Assembly (NCBI RefSeq): GCF_023614525.1
Contig: NZ_CP097885.1
Location: 1,362,501-1,426,500, forward strand
Length of the DNA stretch: 64,000 nucleotides
Source: Peptoniphilus genitalis
GTDB taxonomy: Bacteria; Bacillota; Clostridia; Tissierellales; Peptoniphilaceae
Direction of reading: 5' to 3'
The notes under the pieces were generated by a model that made no database searches, was not told the origin of the DNA, and saw only the letters and a list, made by a program, of their open reading frames with translations. This document shows positions 39,448-48,442 of the stretch, one piece after another. Position 1 is the stretch's first letter. Every line of letters begins with the position of its first letter. Position numbers and translations under genes: made by a program.

Positions 39448-42099
39448 ATGAAAGAGTTAAACAAAACTTATGATCCAAAGGATTTTGAAGAGAAAATCTA
39501 TGACTATTGGATGGAAAATAATTACTTTAGGGCAGAGGTTGATGAAAACAAAAAACCTTACTCAATTGTAATGCCACCTCCAAATGTAACAGGCAACCTT
39601 CACATGGGTCACGCCCTTAACAACACTATCCAAGACGTTCTCATTAGGACAAAGAGGATGCAGGGCTACTCAGCACTTTGGCTACCAGGAACTGACCACG
39701 CATCAATTTCCACTGAAGCAAAGGTTGTAGAAAAACTTAGAAATCAAGGCATAAACAAGGAAGACATTGGTAGAGAAAAATTCTTAGAACACGCTTGGGA
39801 ATGGACTCACGAATATGGTGGCAACATTGTAAACCAACTTAAGAAGCTAGGAATATCTTGCGACTGGTCAAGACAAAGCTTCACCCTTGACGACAATCTT
39901 TCCCACGCAGTTGAAGAAGTTTTTATAGAACTTTATGAAAAGGGACTTATCTATCGTGGCAACAGGATTATTAACTGGTGCCCATCTTGTGAGACTTCAA
40001 TCTCTGATGCAGAAGTTGAACACGAAGAAAGTGATGGCAATATTTGGTACTTCAAGTATCCCTTTGCAGATAGGGAAGGTGGAATTGAAATTGCAACAAC
40101 AAGACCTGAGACTATCCCAGGAGACCTTGCCATTGCAGTAAACCCTGAAGATGAAAGATACACTGACCTTGTTGGTGAGTATGTAATGATTCCAGTAATG
40201 GGCAACAAAAAAATTCCAATTATTGCTGATGATTATGTTGAAATGGACTTTGGTTCTGGTGCAGTAAAGATTACTCCATCCCACGACCCTAACGACTTTG
40301 AAGTTGGAGCTCGTCACGACCTTGGTCAAAATATAATTATGGACGGCAAGGGCTACTTAAATGAAAATGCTGGTGCCTATGCAGGCTTGGAAAGATACGA
40401 AGCTAGAAAGAAAATAATTGAAGACTTTGAAAAGCTTGGCTTCTACATTGGCAAGAAGCACCACCATAACGCTGTTGGTCATTGCGAAAGATGTCACACA
40501 GTTATTGAACCCCTAATTTCTAAGCAATGGTTCGTTAAGATGGCACCACTTGCTAAGCCAGCTCTTGAAGAATACAGGAAGGGCAACTTAAATATAATTC
40601 CAGAAAGATTTGGAAAGATTTACGAAAACTGGCTAGAAAATATTCGTGACTGGAACATCTCAAGACAATTGTGGTGGGGTCACAGACTTCCAGTTTGGTA
40701 TTCAGACTCTGACGATGAAATTGTAATTTCAAGAGAAGACCCATCAAACACTAAGGGACATGAAGGCAAGACTTACACACAAGACCAAGACACACTTGAC
40801 ACTTGGTTCTCATCAGCCCTTTGGCCTTTCTCAACTCTTGGTTGGCCAGAAAAAACTCCAGAGTACGACTACTTCTATCCAACAAATGTACTTGTAACAG
40901 GCTACGACATTATCTTCTTCTGGGTAATTAGAATGGTATTCTCTGCCCTAGAACAAACTGGCAAGCTTCCTTTTAAAGATGTATTCCTAAATGGACTTGT
41001 AAGAGACGACCAAGGAAGAAAGATGTCCAAGTCTCTTGGCAATGGTATTGACCCACTTGATATCATAAGAGACTACGGTGCCGATGCCCTTAGATTTACT
41101 CTTGTAACAGGTAACACTCCAGGCAACGACATGAGATTTTACATTAAGAGGGTTGAAGCAAATAGAAACTTTGCAAATAAACTTTGGAACGCAACAAGAT
41201 TTTTAATGATGAATATGTCTGAAGAAATCGAAGATTCCAACTTTGATGTAAATAAGCTTCACTACCAAGACAAGTGGATAATCTCAAAGCTACAAAAAGT
41301 TATAAAATCAATTACAGAAAAAATTGACAAGTACGACATTGGTCTTGCAGCAGATGACATTTATGACTTCATCTGGTCCGACTTCTGCGACTGGTATATT
41401 GAAATTGTAAAACCAGTTTTATATTCTGACGATGTGGAAGAAAAAACAAACACAGTAAAAGTTTTACTTTATGTATTAGAAAATATTTTAAAACTTCTTC
41501 ATCCATTTATGCCATACATCACAGAAGAAATTTGGCAAGCCCTACCTAATAGGAAGGAAGCACTTATTGTTGCAGCTTGGCCAGAATACAGGGAAGACCT
41601 TGTATTTGAAAAAGAAGAAAGGGCAACAGAATACATTGAAAATGCCATTCGTGAAATAAGAAATGCAAGAAGCGAAATGAATATAGAAAACTCAAAGAAG
41701 TCCAACACTCTTGTTTACACTAAGGACAATGAAGTTAAGGAAATCTTTGAAGAAATGAAGGGACTTCTTCTAAATCTTGGCTACTCAAACTCTGTAGAAG
41801 TTACAGATGACGAAAGCAAAAAGAATTCAGAAAATATTTCTATAGTTCTCGACAAGGCAGAAATCCAACTTCCACTTAAGGAACTTGTGGACTTTGAAAA
41901 GGAACTAAAGAGACTTCAAAAGGATAAGAAGGAAGCTGAAGGGGAACTAAAGAGAGCCAAGGGCAAACTTGCTAATGAAGGCTTTGTTTCTAAGGCACCA
42001 AAAAAACTTATTGAAGAAGAAAAAGAAAAAGTTACTAAGTATGAAGAAATCCTAAAGACAATTGAAGTGCAAATTGCAAAGGTAGAAAAAAACCTATGA
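39448..42099 (+). CDS. valS: Valyl-tRNA synthetase
   Basis: 883 residues. HIGH-type motif PNVTGNLHMGHALNNT near residue 45, editing domain in the middle, KMSKS in DDQGRKMSKSLGNG near residue 530, and the C-terminal coiled-coil arm (LKRLQKDKKEAEGELKRAK) typical of ValS. Controlled by the T-box before it. Its stop overlaps folC by four bases. Confidence 0.97.
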   Translation: MKELNKTYDPKDFEEKIYDYWMENNYFRAEVDENKKPYSIVMPPPNVTGNLHMGHALNNTIQDVLIRTKRMQGYSALWLPGTDHASISTEAKVVEKLRNQGINKEDIGREKFLEHAWEWTHEYGGNIVNQLKKLGISCDWSRQSFTLDDNLSHAVEEVFIELYEKGLIYRGNRIINWCPSCETSISDAEVEHEESDGNIWYFKYPFADREGGIEIATTRPETIPGDLAIAVNPEDERYTDLVGEYVMIPVMGNKKIPIIADDYVEMDFGSGAVKITPSHDPNDFEVGARHDLGQNIIMDGKGYLNENAGAYAGLERYEARKKIIEDFEKLGFYIGKKHHHNAVGHCERCHTVIEPLISKQWFVKMAPLAKPALEEYRKGNLNIIPERFGKIYENWLENIRDWNISRQLWWGHRLPVWYSDSDDEIVISREDPSNTKGHEGKTYTQDQDTLDTWFSSALWPFSTLGWPEKTPEYDYFYPTNVLVTGYDIIFFWVIRMVFSALEQTGKLPFKDVFLNGLVRDDQGRKMSKSLGNGIDPLDIIRDYGADALRFTLVTGNTPGNDMRFYIKRVEANRNFANKLWNATRFLMMNMSEEIEDSNFDVNKLHYQDKWIISKLQKVIKSITEKIDKYDIGLAADDIYDFIWSDFCDWYIEIVKPVLYSDDVEEKTNTVKVLLYVLENILKLLHPFMPYITEEIWQALPNRKEALIVAAWPEYREDLVFEKEERATEYIENAIREIRNARSEMNIENSKKSNTLVYTKDNEVKEIFEEMKGLLLNLGYSNSVEVTDDESKKNSENISIVLDKAEIQLPLKELVDFEKELKRLQKDKKEAEGELKRAKGKLANEGFVSKAPKKLIEEEKEKVTKYEEILKTIEVQIAKVEKNL

Positions 42100-43391
42100 C
42101 ATACCAAGAAGTTGTAAAAAATATTGAATCCAGGATTGGCAAGTTCAAGTCCAAGGGTAATGTGAGGATCAAAAAGTTTTTAGAAAAGCTTGGGTCACCC
42201 CACAAGAACTTAAAAGTCATCCACGTTGCTGGGACCAACGGCAAGGGATCAACAGTTAACTTTATAAAAGATGTCTTAAAAGAAGACTACAAGGTGGGGT
42301 CCTTTGTTTCTCCCCACCTCATAACTTACTGCGACAGGATAAAAATTGGCGATGCAGAAATTTCTCAAGCCGACTTTGCTGAAATTGGTGAATTTATAAT
42401 TGAAAGGGAAAAAGATATTGTAGAAGAATATGGGGACCTAAACCTCTTTGAGTTTTTGACAATTATGGCGATAATCTACTTCGAAAGAGAAGGGGTGGAC
42501 CTTGCTATCCTTGAAGTTGGCATGGGTGGACGAGCAGACTCCACAAACATCTTCACAAGTCGTGAAAAATTAATTTCTCTTATCACATCAATTTCCATGG
42601 ACCACATGGAATACCTTGGCGACACCATAGAAGAAATTGCAGATGCCAAGGCTGGCATCATCCAAGAAGGTGGACTTGTAGTAACAACCAATAGGGATCC
42701 AAAAATTCTTGGAGTTATAGAAAGAGAAGCAAAAGAAAAATCTGCAGAACTTTTCTACACCAAGGAACTTGCAAGCGAGATTTTAAGGTCTGATCTAAGG
42801 GGGATTGACTTCAAAGTGAAATTAGATGAAGTTGAAGAATTTCATCTCACACAAATTGGCGACTACCAAGTTGAAAATGCTATTGGAGCAATTTACGCCC
42901 TCTACCTCTTAAACAAGAGGGGAATTTTAAAAATTTCTATGGAGGATATCAAGGCGAGGATAAAAAGATCAACTTGGAAGGGAAGGATGGAGATTGTCTC
43001 AAGAGACCCACTTATAATTCTTGACGGAGCTCATAACTTTGATGGGATCAAAAGACTAGTTGAGTCCCTAGACAATTTTAAATTCAAAAAACTCCACCTC
43101 ATTATGTCAATCCTTGCAGACAAGGAACACAAAAAGATGCTAGAAGAAATTTCATCTTACACAGATGAAGTTGTCTTTGTAAATCTTGACTACAAGAGGG
43201 GAACGAGCCCAGATGAACTTAGTCGTGAGGCAAGTGAGTACGGACTTAAGGGTCAAGTCATGACAATTGATGATGCCCTAGCCTATTACAAAAAGTCTTA
43301 CCAAGAAGGAGACTTGATATTAATCACAGGCTCTCTTTACTTTGTAAGTGAAGCAAGATCAAAGATTTTAAACTACGATTACAGCATTTAA
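42096..43391 (+). CDS. folC: Folylpolyglutamate/dihydrofolate synthase
   Basis: 431 residues. The ATP loop is VAGTNGKGSTVNFIK near residue 45, and EVGMGGRADSTNIF and LDGAHNFDGIKRL are the Mur-ligase-type motifs of FolC. It adds glutamate to folates. Coupled to valS by overlapping stop/start, an arrangement common in Firmicutes. Confidence 0.95.
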   Translation: MTYQEVVKNIESRIGKFKSKGNVRIKKFLEKLGSPHKNLKVIHVAGTNGKGSTVNFIKDVLKEDYKVGSFVSPHLITYCDRIKIGDAEISQADFAEIGEFIIEREKDIVEEYGDLNLFEFLTIMAIIYFEREGVDLAILEVGMGGRADSTNIFTSREKLISLITSISMDHMEYLGDTIEEIADAKAGIIQEGGLVVTTNRDPKILGVIEREAKEKSAELFYTKELASEILRSDLRGIDFKVKLDEVEEFHLTQIGDYQVENAIGAIYALYLLNKRGILKISMEDIKARIKRSTWKGRMEIVSRDPLIILDGAHNFDGIKRLVESLDNFKFKKLHLIMSILADKEHKKMLEEISSYTDEVVFVNLDYKRGTSPDELSREASEYGLKGQVMTIDDALAYYKKSYQEGDLILITGSLYFVSEARSKILNYDYSI

Positions 43392-43415
43392 TAAAATAAA
43401 AAATTGTAAAAAAAT

Positions 43416-43447
43416 AAGACCATGGATTTTTGTTTCCATGGTCTTTT
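43416..43447. terminator. Bidirectional terminator between folC and the stalk-domain gene
   Basis: Perfect 11-bp stem AAGACCATGGA (43416-43426)/TCCATGGTCTT (43435-43445), with A-run upstream and T-run downstream. Confidence 0.85.
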
Positions 43448-43460
43448 AATTTAAGTTAAA

Positions 43461-44771
43461 TTATTTTGCTTCTTTAGCAGTTTCTTTAACTTCTTCTTTA
43501 GCTTCTTTAACGTCTTTCTTCATTTCTTTTTTAGCTTCTTTAACGTCTTTTTCCATTTCTTTTTTAGCTTCTTTAGCTTCTTTCTTTTCTTCTACTTTAA
43601 CGTCAGCCTTGAAACCAAGTTGTTCTTTAGCTTCAACAAGTGCCTTAAGTTCATTTGTGAATTGTTCAGCAGTAGCTTTTTCATCAGCTAGTAGAGATTT
43701 TGCAGCTGCAACAGCATTTTCAAAGTTAGATTTTACTTTATCGTCAGCTTTCTTGTAAGCTTCAGATTCACGAACTTCTTTTTCGTTAGCAAGTTCTTTT
43801 TTAACAGCTTCTTTAAGTTCTTCAAGTTTAGGAGCAACTTTTTCTTCCTTAACTTCTTCTTTGTTTGCAACAGAAGTTAGAAGAACAGATTTAGTAGCTT
43901 CGTCATATCCAACGCCAAAGCCAAGTTCTTTTCCAAGGTCTCTTAACTTGTAGTAGTTAAGGTCATCAATCTTGTAAGCAGTAGCTGTAAGAGTTTTGTC
44001 TCCAACTAGAACCTTGTCGTTAGTAAGCATACCCTTAGACATAGCCTTAACTTCTTTTTGGTCAGAGTCTACAACCTTGTAGTCAGCAGCCTTAGTAAGA
44101 GTAACAACTCCGTCCTTGTATTCAACTCCGAATTTAGCTTGAGAGTCTTTAAGAACTGCAGCTAAGTCTCTAAGTTTGAAGTAGTTGTAACCATCAATGT
44201 TGTATCCGTAGATAACAACGTCTTTTCCGTCAAGTTTAACCTTTTGAGTAGTAGCCTTAACGTCAACAGTTTTAACTTCTTTCTTTTCTTCAACCTTAGC
44301 ATCAGCCTTGAAACCAAGTTTTTCGTGAGCTTCTACAAGAGCCTTAAGAGCATTTTCAAATTGTTCTGGTTTAGCTTCCTTGTCATTAGCAATTGATTTT
44401 GCAGCAGCAATAGCATTTTCGTAATTAGTGATTACGTCATCTTTAGCTTCTTTTAAATTTTTAGATTCACGAACTGCTTTTTCTTTTGCAATTTCTTTAT
44501 TAAGAGCTTCTTTAACTTCTTCAAGCTTAGGAGCAACTTTTTCTTTAGCTTCAGTCATTTTTTCTTCAGCTTTTTCTTTAGCTTCAGTCATTTTTTCTTT
44601 AGCATCTTTAGCTACTTCTTTTCCAGCTTCCTTAGCGTCTTTAGCTAATTGTTCAACCTTAGATGGTTCTTTAGCTTCTTTCATAGCATTTTCAGCTGCA
44701 GCGAAAACTGGGCTAGCAGTAGATAGTAGCATTACTCCAGCTAGAGATAGTGATGTTAATTTCTTGTTCAT
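43461..44771 (-). CDS. Secreted repetitive helical protein with copper-amine-oxidase-type stalk domains
   Basis: 436 residues. A signal peptide (SLAGVMLLSTASPVFA) is followed by Lys/Glu/Ala heptad-type helices. Two long helical repeats, each ending LGFKAD and each containing VAPKLEE(V/L)KEA, flank a central pair of stalk modules (YNYFKLRDLAAVLKD and LNYYKLRDLGKELGFGVGYD). The last 40 residues are almost pure Lys/Glu/Ala coiled coil. No LPXTG or SLH anchor is visible. AGGAGG precedes the chosen ATG. Probably a surface or wall-associated protein. Confidence 0.8.
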   Translation of the reverse strand: MNKKLTSLSLAGVMLLSTASPVFAAAENAMKEAKEPSKVEQLAKDAKEAGKEVAKDAKEKMTEAKEKAEEKMTEAKEKVAPKLEEVKEALNKEIAKEKAVRESKNLKEAKDDVITNYENAIAAAKSIANDKEAKPEQFENALKALVEAHEKLGFKADAKVEEKKEVKTVDVKATTQKVKLDGKDVVIYGYNIDGYNYFKLRDLAAVLKDSQAKFGVEYKDGVVTLTKAADYKVVDSDQKEVKAMSKGMLTNDKVLVGDKTLTATAYKIDDLNYYKLRDLGKELGFGVGYDEATKSVLLTSVANKEEVKEEKVAPKLEELKEAVKKELANEKEVRESEAYKKADDKVKSNFENAVAAAKSLLADEKATAEQFTNELKALVEAKEQLGFKADVKVEEKKEAKEAKKEMEKDVKEAKKEMKKDVKEAKEEVKETAKEAK

Positions 44772-44885
44772 TATAATTTTCCTCCTAAAATATAAGTTAA
44801 CCTTATTATACATAAATTAATTGATAAATCAATTAAAGTGAGTAAAATAGAGAATCATTTTAAAAATTTTAATAATTCTGTAACA

Positions 44886-45779
44886 TTAATTCTTGCTATA
44901 AGTGTAAACGAAACCACCACTTGCATCTACAGTGACTTCGCCAGACTTAGTGTAGAAGACATAAGTACCAGCATCAGGGAGGTAATCCCTTTGGTCCTTA
45001 CTAAGCTCCTTATCTTTTAAAAATCTTTTCTTGTTTCCCACAAGATTCATAAATTCACGAGCAACTTTTCTTGACTCATCTTCACTCAAGTGTTTTTTCA
45101 AGAAAGGATACTTTTCGTTAGGGAAGTAGTCAAACTTATAAAACTTTAAATTATTATTCTTATCAAAGATGAACCTCATAGATAAATTTTTCTTTTCATA
45201 GTCCTTTAAAAATAATTCATAGACCTTGCCGTCTTGAACTTCTTCCACCTTAATGACACCATCCCTTAAGTAGTCGCCAAGGTCAGTGACCTTTCTTATC
45301 TTATTAATAAGAGCAAGATCCTTACCATCCTTAAGAGGGTCAGGCTCACGAGTGACATCTCTCTCATAGCCATTATTGATGCTGCAGTAAAATTCTTTTT
45401 CGTTCCACTCAAGCTTGGCATTCATTGCATTGGCAAGTGCCCTAGCAGGTACATAAGCAGTGTCATTTAAGATAAAAGTTGGCGAGTCAATTGTAAAGAC
45501 CATGTCATCAATCCTGTACTCCTTAGAGTCAATGTAGAAAACAATCTTTTTTCCCTTGTTAATAATCTCCACCTGCCTTGTGTCGCCCTTCCAAATAACA
45601 TCAGCTCCTAGGTTTTCAGAAACAAGCCTAAGGGGAATGTGGATCCTGTCATTTTTCACAACGAAATCCTTCTCGAAGACAATGTTATTGATGACAAGAG
45701 TCATCTTTTTCCTTTCACTAGCGTAGACACTGGTGAAGAGTAAAAGAAAAGATAGGATAAATAAAAACTTCTTCTTCAT
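44886..45779 (-). CDS. Secreted copper-amine-oxidase-N (stalk) domain protein
   Basis: 297 residues with a signal peptide (KFLFILSFLLLFTSVYA). Residues about 25-135 hold stalk repeats (NDRIHIPLRLVSENLGADV, NDTAYVPARALANAMNAKLEW). The C-terminal half has a PepSY-like look (DESRKVAREFMNLVG, TYVFYTKSGEVTVDASGG). No enzymatic oxidase domain. Role at the cell surface unknown. Confidence 0.8.
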   Translation of the reverse strand: MKKKFLFILSFLLLFTSVYASERKKMTLVINNIVFEKDFVVKNDRIHIPLRLVSENLGADVIWKGDTRQVEIINKGKKIVFYIDSKEYRIDDMVFTIDSPTFILNDTAYVPARALANAMNAKLEWNEKEFYCSINNGYERDVTREPDPLKDGKDLALINKIRKVTDLGDYLRDGVIKVEEVQDGKVYELFLKDYEKKNLSMRFIFDKNNNLKFYKFDYFPNEKYPFLKKHLSEDESRKVAREFMNLVGNKKRFLKDKELSKDQRDYLPDAGTYVFYTKSGEVTVDASGGFVYTYSKN

Positions 45780-45879
45780 GTAATCACTCCTTTAGTTAAT
45801 TATAACACTAATAAAAAATTAAAAACTTACAAAAAGCTTAAGAATAAGAGAAAAGAAAAAAGTCCCCCTAAGGGAACTT

Positions 45880-46281
45880 TTAAGAATTAATTATGAACTT
45901 GTTGCCACATGACTTGCAAGTAACTCTTATTTTGCCCTTGCCTCTTGGCACCTTCATCTTTAACTTGCATGAAGGGCACTTGATGTACTTGTAAGTCTTC
46001 CTATTGTCGTATCTAGTCTTGGAAGTGAAGACCTTCCTCCTCAGTGGTTCAACGCTATCTAAGAATTTTTGATTTTCTCTATACCTTGCGTTGATGTCGC
46101 GAGAGAAGATCCTGTAATAGGAATAAATAATAAGCACAAGGGCAACAGTTGGTAGGCTTGCCTTCTTTATGAAGAGATTAATAATCAAGAGGACAAGAGC
46201 TAGGGAAGTGATGAACCTGCCCAATTGATCTTGACCATACCTGCCCACCATAAACTGTCTAAACTTATCTTTGATTTTCAA
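45880..46281 (-). CDS. Membrane protein with C-terminal zinc ribbon
   Basis: 133 residues: two close membrane segments (FITSLALVLLIINLFI, LPTVALVLIIYSYY), a basic region, then a zinc ribbon with CPSC and CKSCG. The longest frame begins with TTG 46281 and a weak RBS, so the start is not certain. Function unknown. It follows ldh on the same strand with a short gap. Confidence 0.72.
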   Translation of the reverse strand: MKIKDKFRQFMVGRYGQDQLGRFITSLALVLLIINLFIKKASLPTVALVLIIYSYYRIFSRDINARYRENQKFLDSVEPLRRKVFTSKTRYDNRKTYKYIKCPSCKLKMKVPRGKGKIRVTCKSCGNKFIINS

Positions 46282-46309
46282 AAAATCAACTCTTTCTAAT
46301 TTTATAATC

Positions 46310-47239
46310 TTATAGGTCTAACTTTGCAATATGATCCTTGATTACGCCAGCTGTCTTTTTAAGTCTACCCAATTCGTCTTCTGTTAAGTCAAGCTCAAAC
46401 TTTTCTTCTATACCATCTTTGCCAACCCTAATTGGAGTTGAGATGTATAGGTCATCAAGTCCGTAGTGTCCTTCCATTAAACAAGAAGCCTTTAGGACAA
46501 TTTTTTCATCATTGGCAATTGCTTGGATGATATTGTTAACAGTGTTGCCAATACCATATTGAGTTGAGCCCTTGCCCTTGAAAATATCCCAGCCACGACG
46601 ACGAGTGTCATCTTCGATTTGGTCCTTGTCAAAGTCCTTAAATAGTTCTGGGTGAGTTTCCTTATACTTATCAAGAGTCATAGATCCGATCATAACTTGT
46701 GACCAAGGAACGAATTGACTTTCACCATGTTCGCCAAGTACAGTAGCGTTGACAGACTTTGGAGAAATACCAAGCTTATTTGCAATTACAACTTGTAGCC
46801 TTGCAGAGTCCAAAAATGTTCCTGAACCAATAACCCTTGAGTCATCGAAGCCAGAAACTTTATAAACTTCATAAGTAATAATGTCTACAGGGTTTGTTAC
46901 AACGACAAAAATTCCCTTGAAGCCAGCGTCAACAATTTTTCTTACGTAGCTTGCAACTTCTTTCTTATTTAACTCAAGCTCATTAAGTCTATCTTCTTCA
47001 GGGATCTTGCCAGAGCAAATTACAACGACATCACGGTCGCCCATGTCTTCATACTCGCCAGCTCTAAACTTAACATCCTTTGGATAGAAAAGTCTTCCAT
47101 CATTTAAGTCAATGGCTTGGGAGATTGCTTTTTCTTTTATAACATCATTAATAATAATGTCAGATGCAATACCTCTCATGGCAGAAGTGTATGCCACGAT
47201 TTCGCCAACAGCTCCAGCTCCAATAATACCTAATTTCAT
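46310..47239 (-). CDS. ldh: L-lactate dehydrogenase family (LDH/hydroxyisocaproate dehydrogenase)
   Basis: 309 residues. NAD loop GIIGAGAVGEIVAY; conserved VVTNPVDIITYEVYK; catalytic His in VLGEHGESQFVPWS. The substrate loop, KIPEEDRLNELELN, is shorter than and unlike the usual Gln-Lys-Pro-Gly of classical LDH, so another 2-oxo acid may be the true substrate. Two AAGGAGG-type sites lie before the ATG. Confidence 0.87.
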   Translation of the reverse strand: MKLGIIGAGAVGEIVAYTSAMRGIASDIIINDVIKEKAISQAIDLNDGRLFYPKDVKFRAGEYEDMGDRDVVVICSGKIPEEDRLNELELNKKEVASYVRKIVDAGFKGIFVVVTNPVDIITYEVYKVSGFDDSRVIGSGTFLDSARLQVVIANKLGISPKSVNATVLGEHGESQFVPWSQVMIGSMTLDKYKETHPELFKDFDKDQIEDDTRRRGWDIFKGKGSTQYGIGNTVNNIIQAIANDEKIVLKASCLMEGHYGLDDLYISTPIRVGKDGIEEKFELDLTEDELGRLKKTAGVIKDHIAKLDL

Positions 47240-47272
47240 CTTTATTCCTCCTTATGTCCTCCTGGGACAAAT

Positions 47273-47302
47273 TTAATAAGAAGTCAAAAATCTTCTTATT
47301 AA
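47273..47302 (-). promoter_or_regulatory. 11-bp inverted repeat near the ldh transcription start
   Basis: TTAATAAGAAG (47273-47283) pairs with CTTCTTATTAA (47292-47302), spaced by eight bases. It lies just downstream of a minus-strand TATAAT (complement of ATTATA near 47309-47314). The position suggests an operator or leader hairpin controlling ldh. It does not match the Rex consensus. The remaining 47315-47490 is AT-rich with no gene. Confidence 0.5.
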
Positions 47303-47495
47303 TACCATATTATAGTACAGTAAAATCTAAAAGGAAATAAAAAAGTAAATTAACTAAGCATTTACATAAAAAAATAAAAATAAAAAATTGTAAATTTCTG
47401 TAGCTTTTTTCAAATTCAACTGTTATAATAAAGAAGCACTTGAAAGAGGGAGAAAAATTCCTCGAAAAAATATTTTAAAAACTTTTTAAAAAGTA

Positions 47496-47524
47496 TTGAC
47501 AAGATATTAAAAAGTGCGTATAAT
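47496..47524 (+). promoter_or_regulatory. tRNA-Leu promoter
   Basis: Perfect consensus: TTGACA (47496-47501), 17-bp spacer, TATAAT (47519-47524), 24 bases before the tRNA. Confidence 0.85.
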
Positions 47525-47547
47525 AAGTTTTGTTGTTAAAACTTCAT

Positions 47548-47631
47548 GCGGGAATGGCGGAATTGGCAGACGCGCTAGACTTAGGATCTAGTTCCAACGG
47601 AGTGGGGGTTCAAGTCCTCTTTCCCGCACCA
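47548..47631 (+). tRNA. tRNA-Leu(TAG)
   Basis: Acceptor GCGGGAA/TTCCCGC pairs perfectly. The anticodon arm CTAGA-CTTAGGA-TCTAG gives anticodon TAG. A class II variable arm, T loop TTCAAGT and encoded CCA are present. Confidence 0.95.
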
Positions 47632-47636
47632 ACATT

Positions 47637-47668
47637 AAACACACAAGTTAACTTGTGTGTTTTTTTGT
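47637..47668 (+). terminator. Terminator of tRNA-Leu
   Basis: AACACACAAGTT/AACTTGTGTGTT palindromic stem followed by a run of seven T. Confidence 0.85.
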
Positions 47669-47701
47669 GTCCTTTTTTATAAGCACAATCTTTACAAAAA
47701 A

Positions 47702-47732
47702 ATCTGTTGGTTTTTATTTCCAACAGATTAAT
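47702..47732 (-). terminator. Terminator of the Fic gene
   Basis: AATCTGTTGG pairs with CCAACAGATT around a TTTTTATTT loop, directly after the minus-strand stop. The flanking A-rich plus strand gives a minus-strand T-run. Confidence 0.75.
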
Positions 47733-48302
47733 TTATTTCTTATCTAAATTTTCAATATCATACTTATAAAGGTCTTCATAATAATAAGAATTTTGAATAC
47801 CACGCATATAAACCTGCCTGCTATCTATGTCTTTGGTCAAGGCATCTCTTAACAAGTGCCTTATCTCTAAAGAATTAACAGGGGACCTTTCCATGGCACT
47901 TAGGTATTGAAACTTGTCAACCTTGGACCAGTCCACGCAAAGCTTTAAGTTTTTCTTTAAGATTAAGTCCAACCAAATTCTAGTGGCACGACCATTGCCC
48001 TCTCTAAAGGGATGAGCCACATTCATTTCCACATATTTTTCTATTATCTCATCAAAGTTATCTTCAGGCATCTTTTCGATTATTTTTAAATTATCTCTTA
48101 AAAATAAAAGAGGAGCAAATCTAAAATTTCCCTTTGAAATATTTACATCTCTTATCTCGCCAGCAAAATCAAAAATATCTTGAAATAAATATTTGTGAAT
48201 TTCTTGTAGACCCTTAAGGCTTCCAACTTCAAATTCATTTATTAACTTCTTGTCCCAGAGTTCAATTGATCGCTTCTTTGATAGCAACTCTTCATCCTTC
48301 AT
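47733..48302 (-). CDS. Fic/DOC family protein, class I-like without visible antitoxin
   Basis: 189 residues. The Fic motif HPFREGNGRATR is intact, with FAGEIRDVNISKGNFRF upstream as the substrate-side flap. Such enzymes transfer AMP or another nucleotide to target proteins. No (S/T)xxxE(G/N) inhibitory helix is seen inside the protein, and no small antitoxin ORF precedes it in the 140-bp upstream gap. It may be regulated in trans or be benign. RBS GGGGTG. Confidence 0.87.
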   Translation of the reverse strand: MKDEELLSKKRSIELWDKKLINEFEVGSLKGLQEIHKYLFQDIFDFAGEIRDVNISKGNFRFAPLLFLRDNLKIIEKMPEDNFDEIIEKYVEMNVAHPFREGNGRATRIWLDLILKKNLKLCVDWSKVDKFQYLSAMERSPVNSLEIRHLLRDALTKDIDSRQVYMRGIQNSYYYEDLYKYDIENLDKK

Positions 48303-48442
48303 TGAATCACCCCTTAAGTTTTACTTTATAATTATTCTACAACATATAAAAGGAAAAGCAAAAAATATTTACAATTATTTTACATTTACAAATTCATACA
48401 AAAAAAGAAATTTTATCGAGTATAATATGTGAGGGAGGACTT

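Noticed and set aside
44428-44820. 130-residue plus-strand frame opposite the repetitive secreted protein
   Set aside because: Complement of Lys/Glu/Ala repeats gives a Ser/Leu/Phe/Ala-rich artefact; no RBS.
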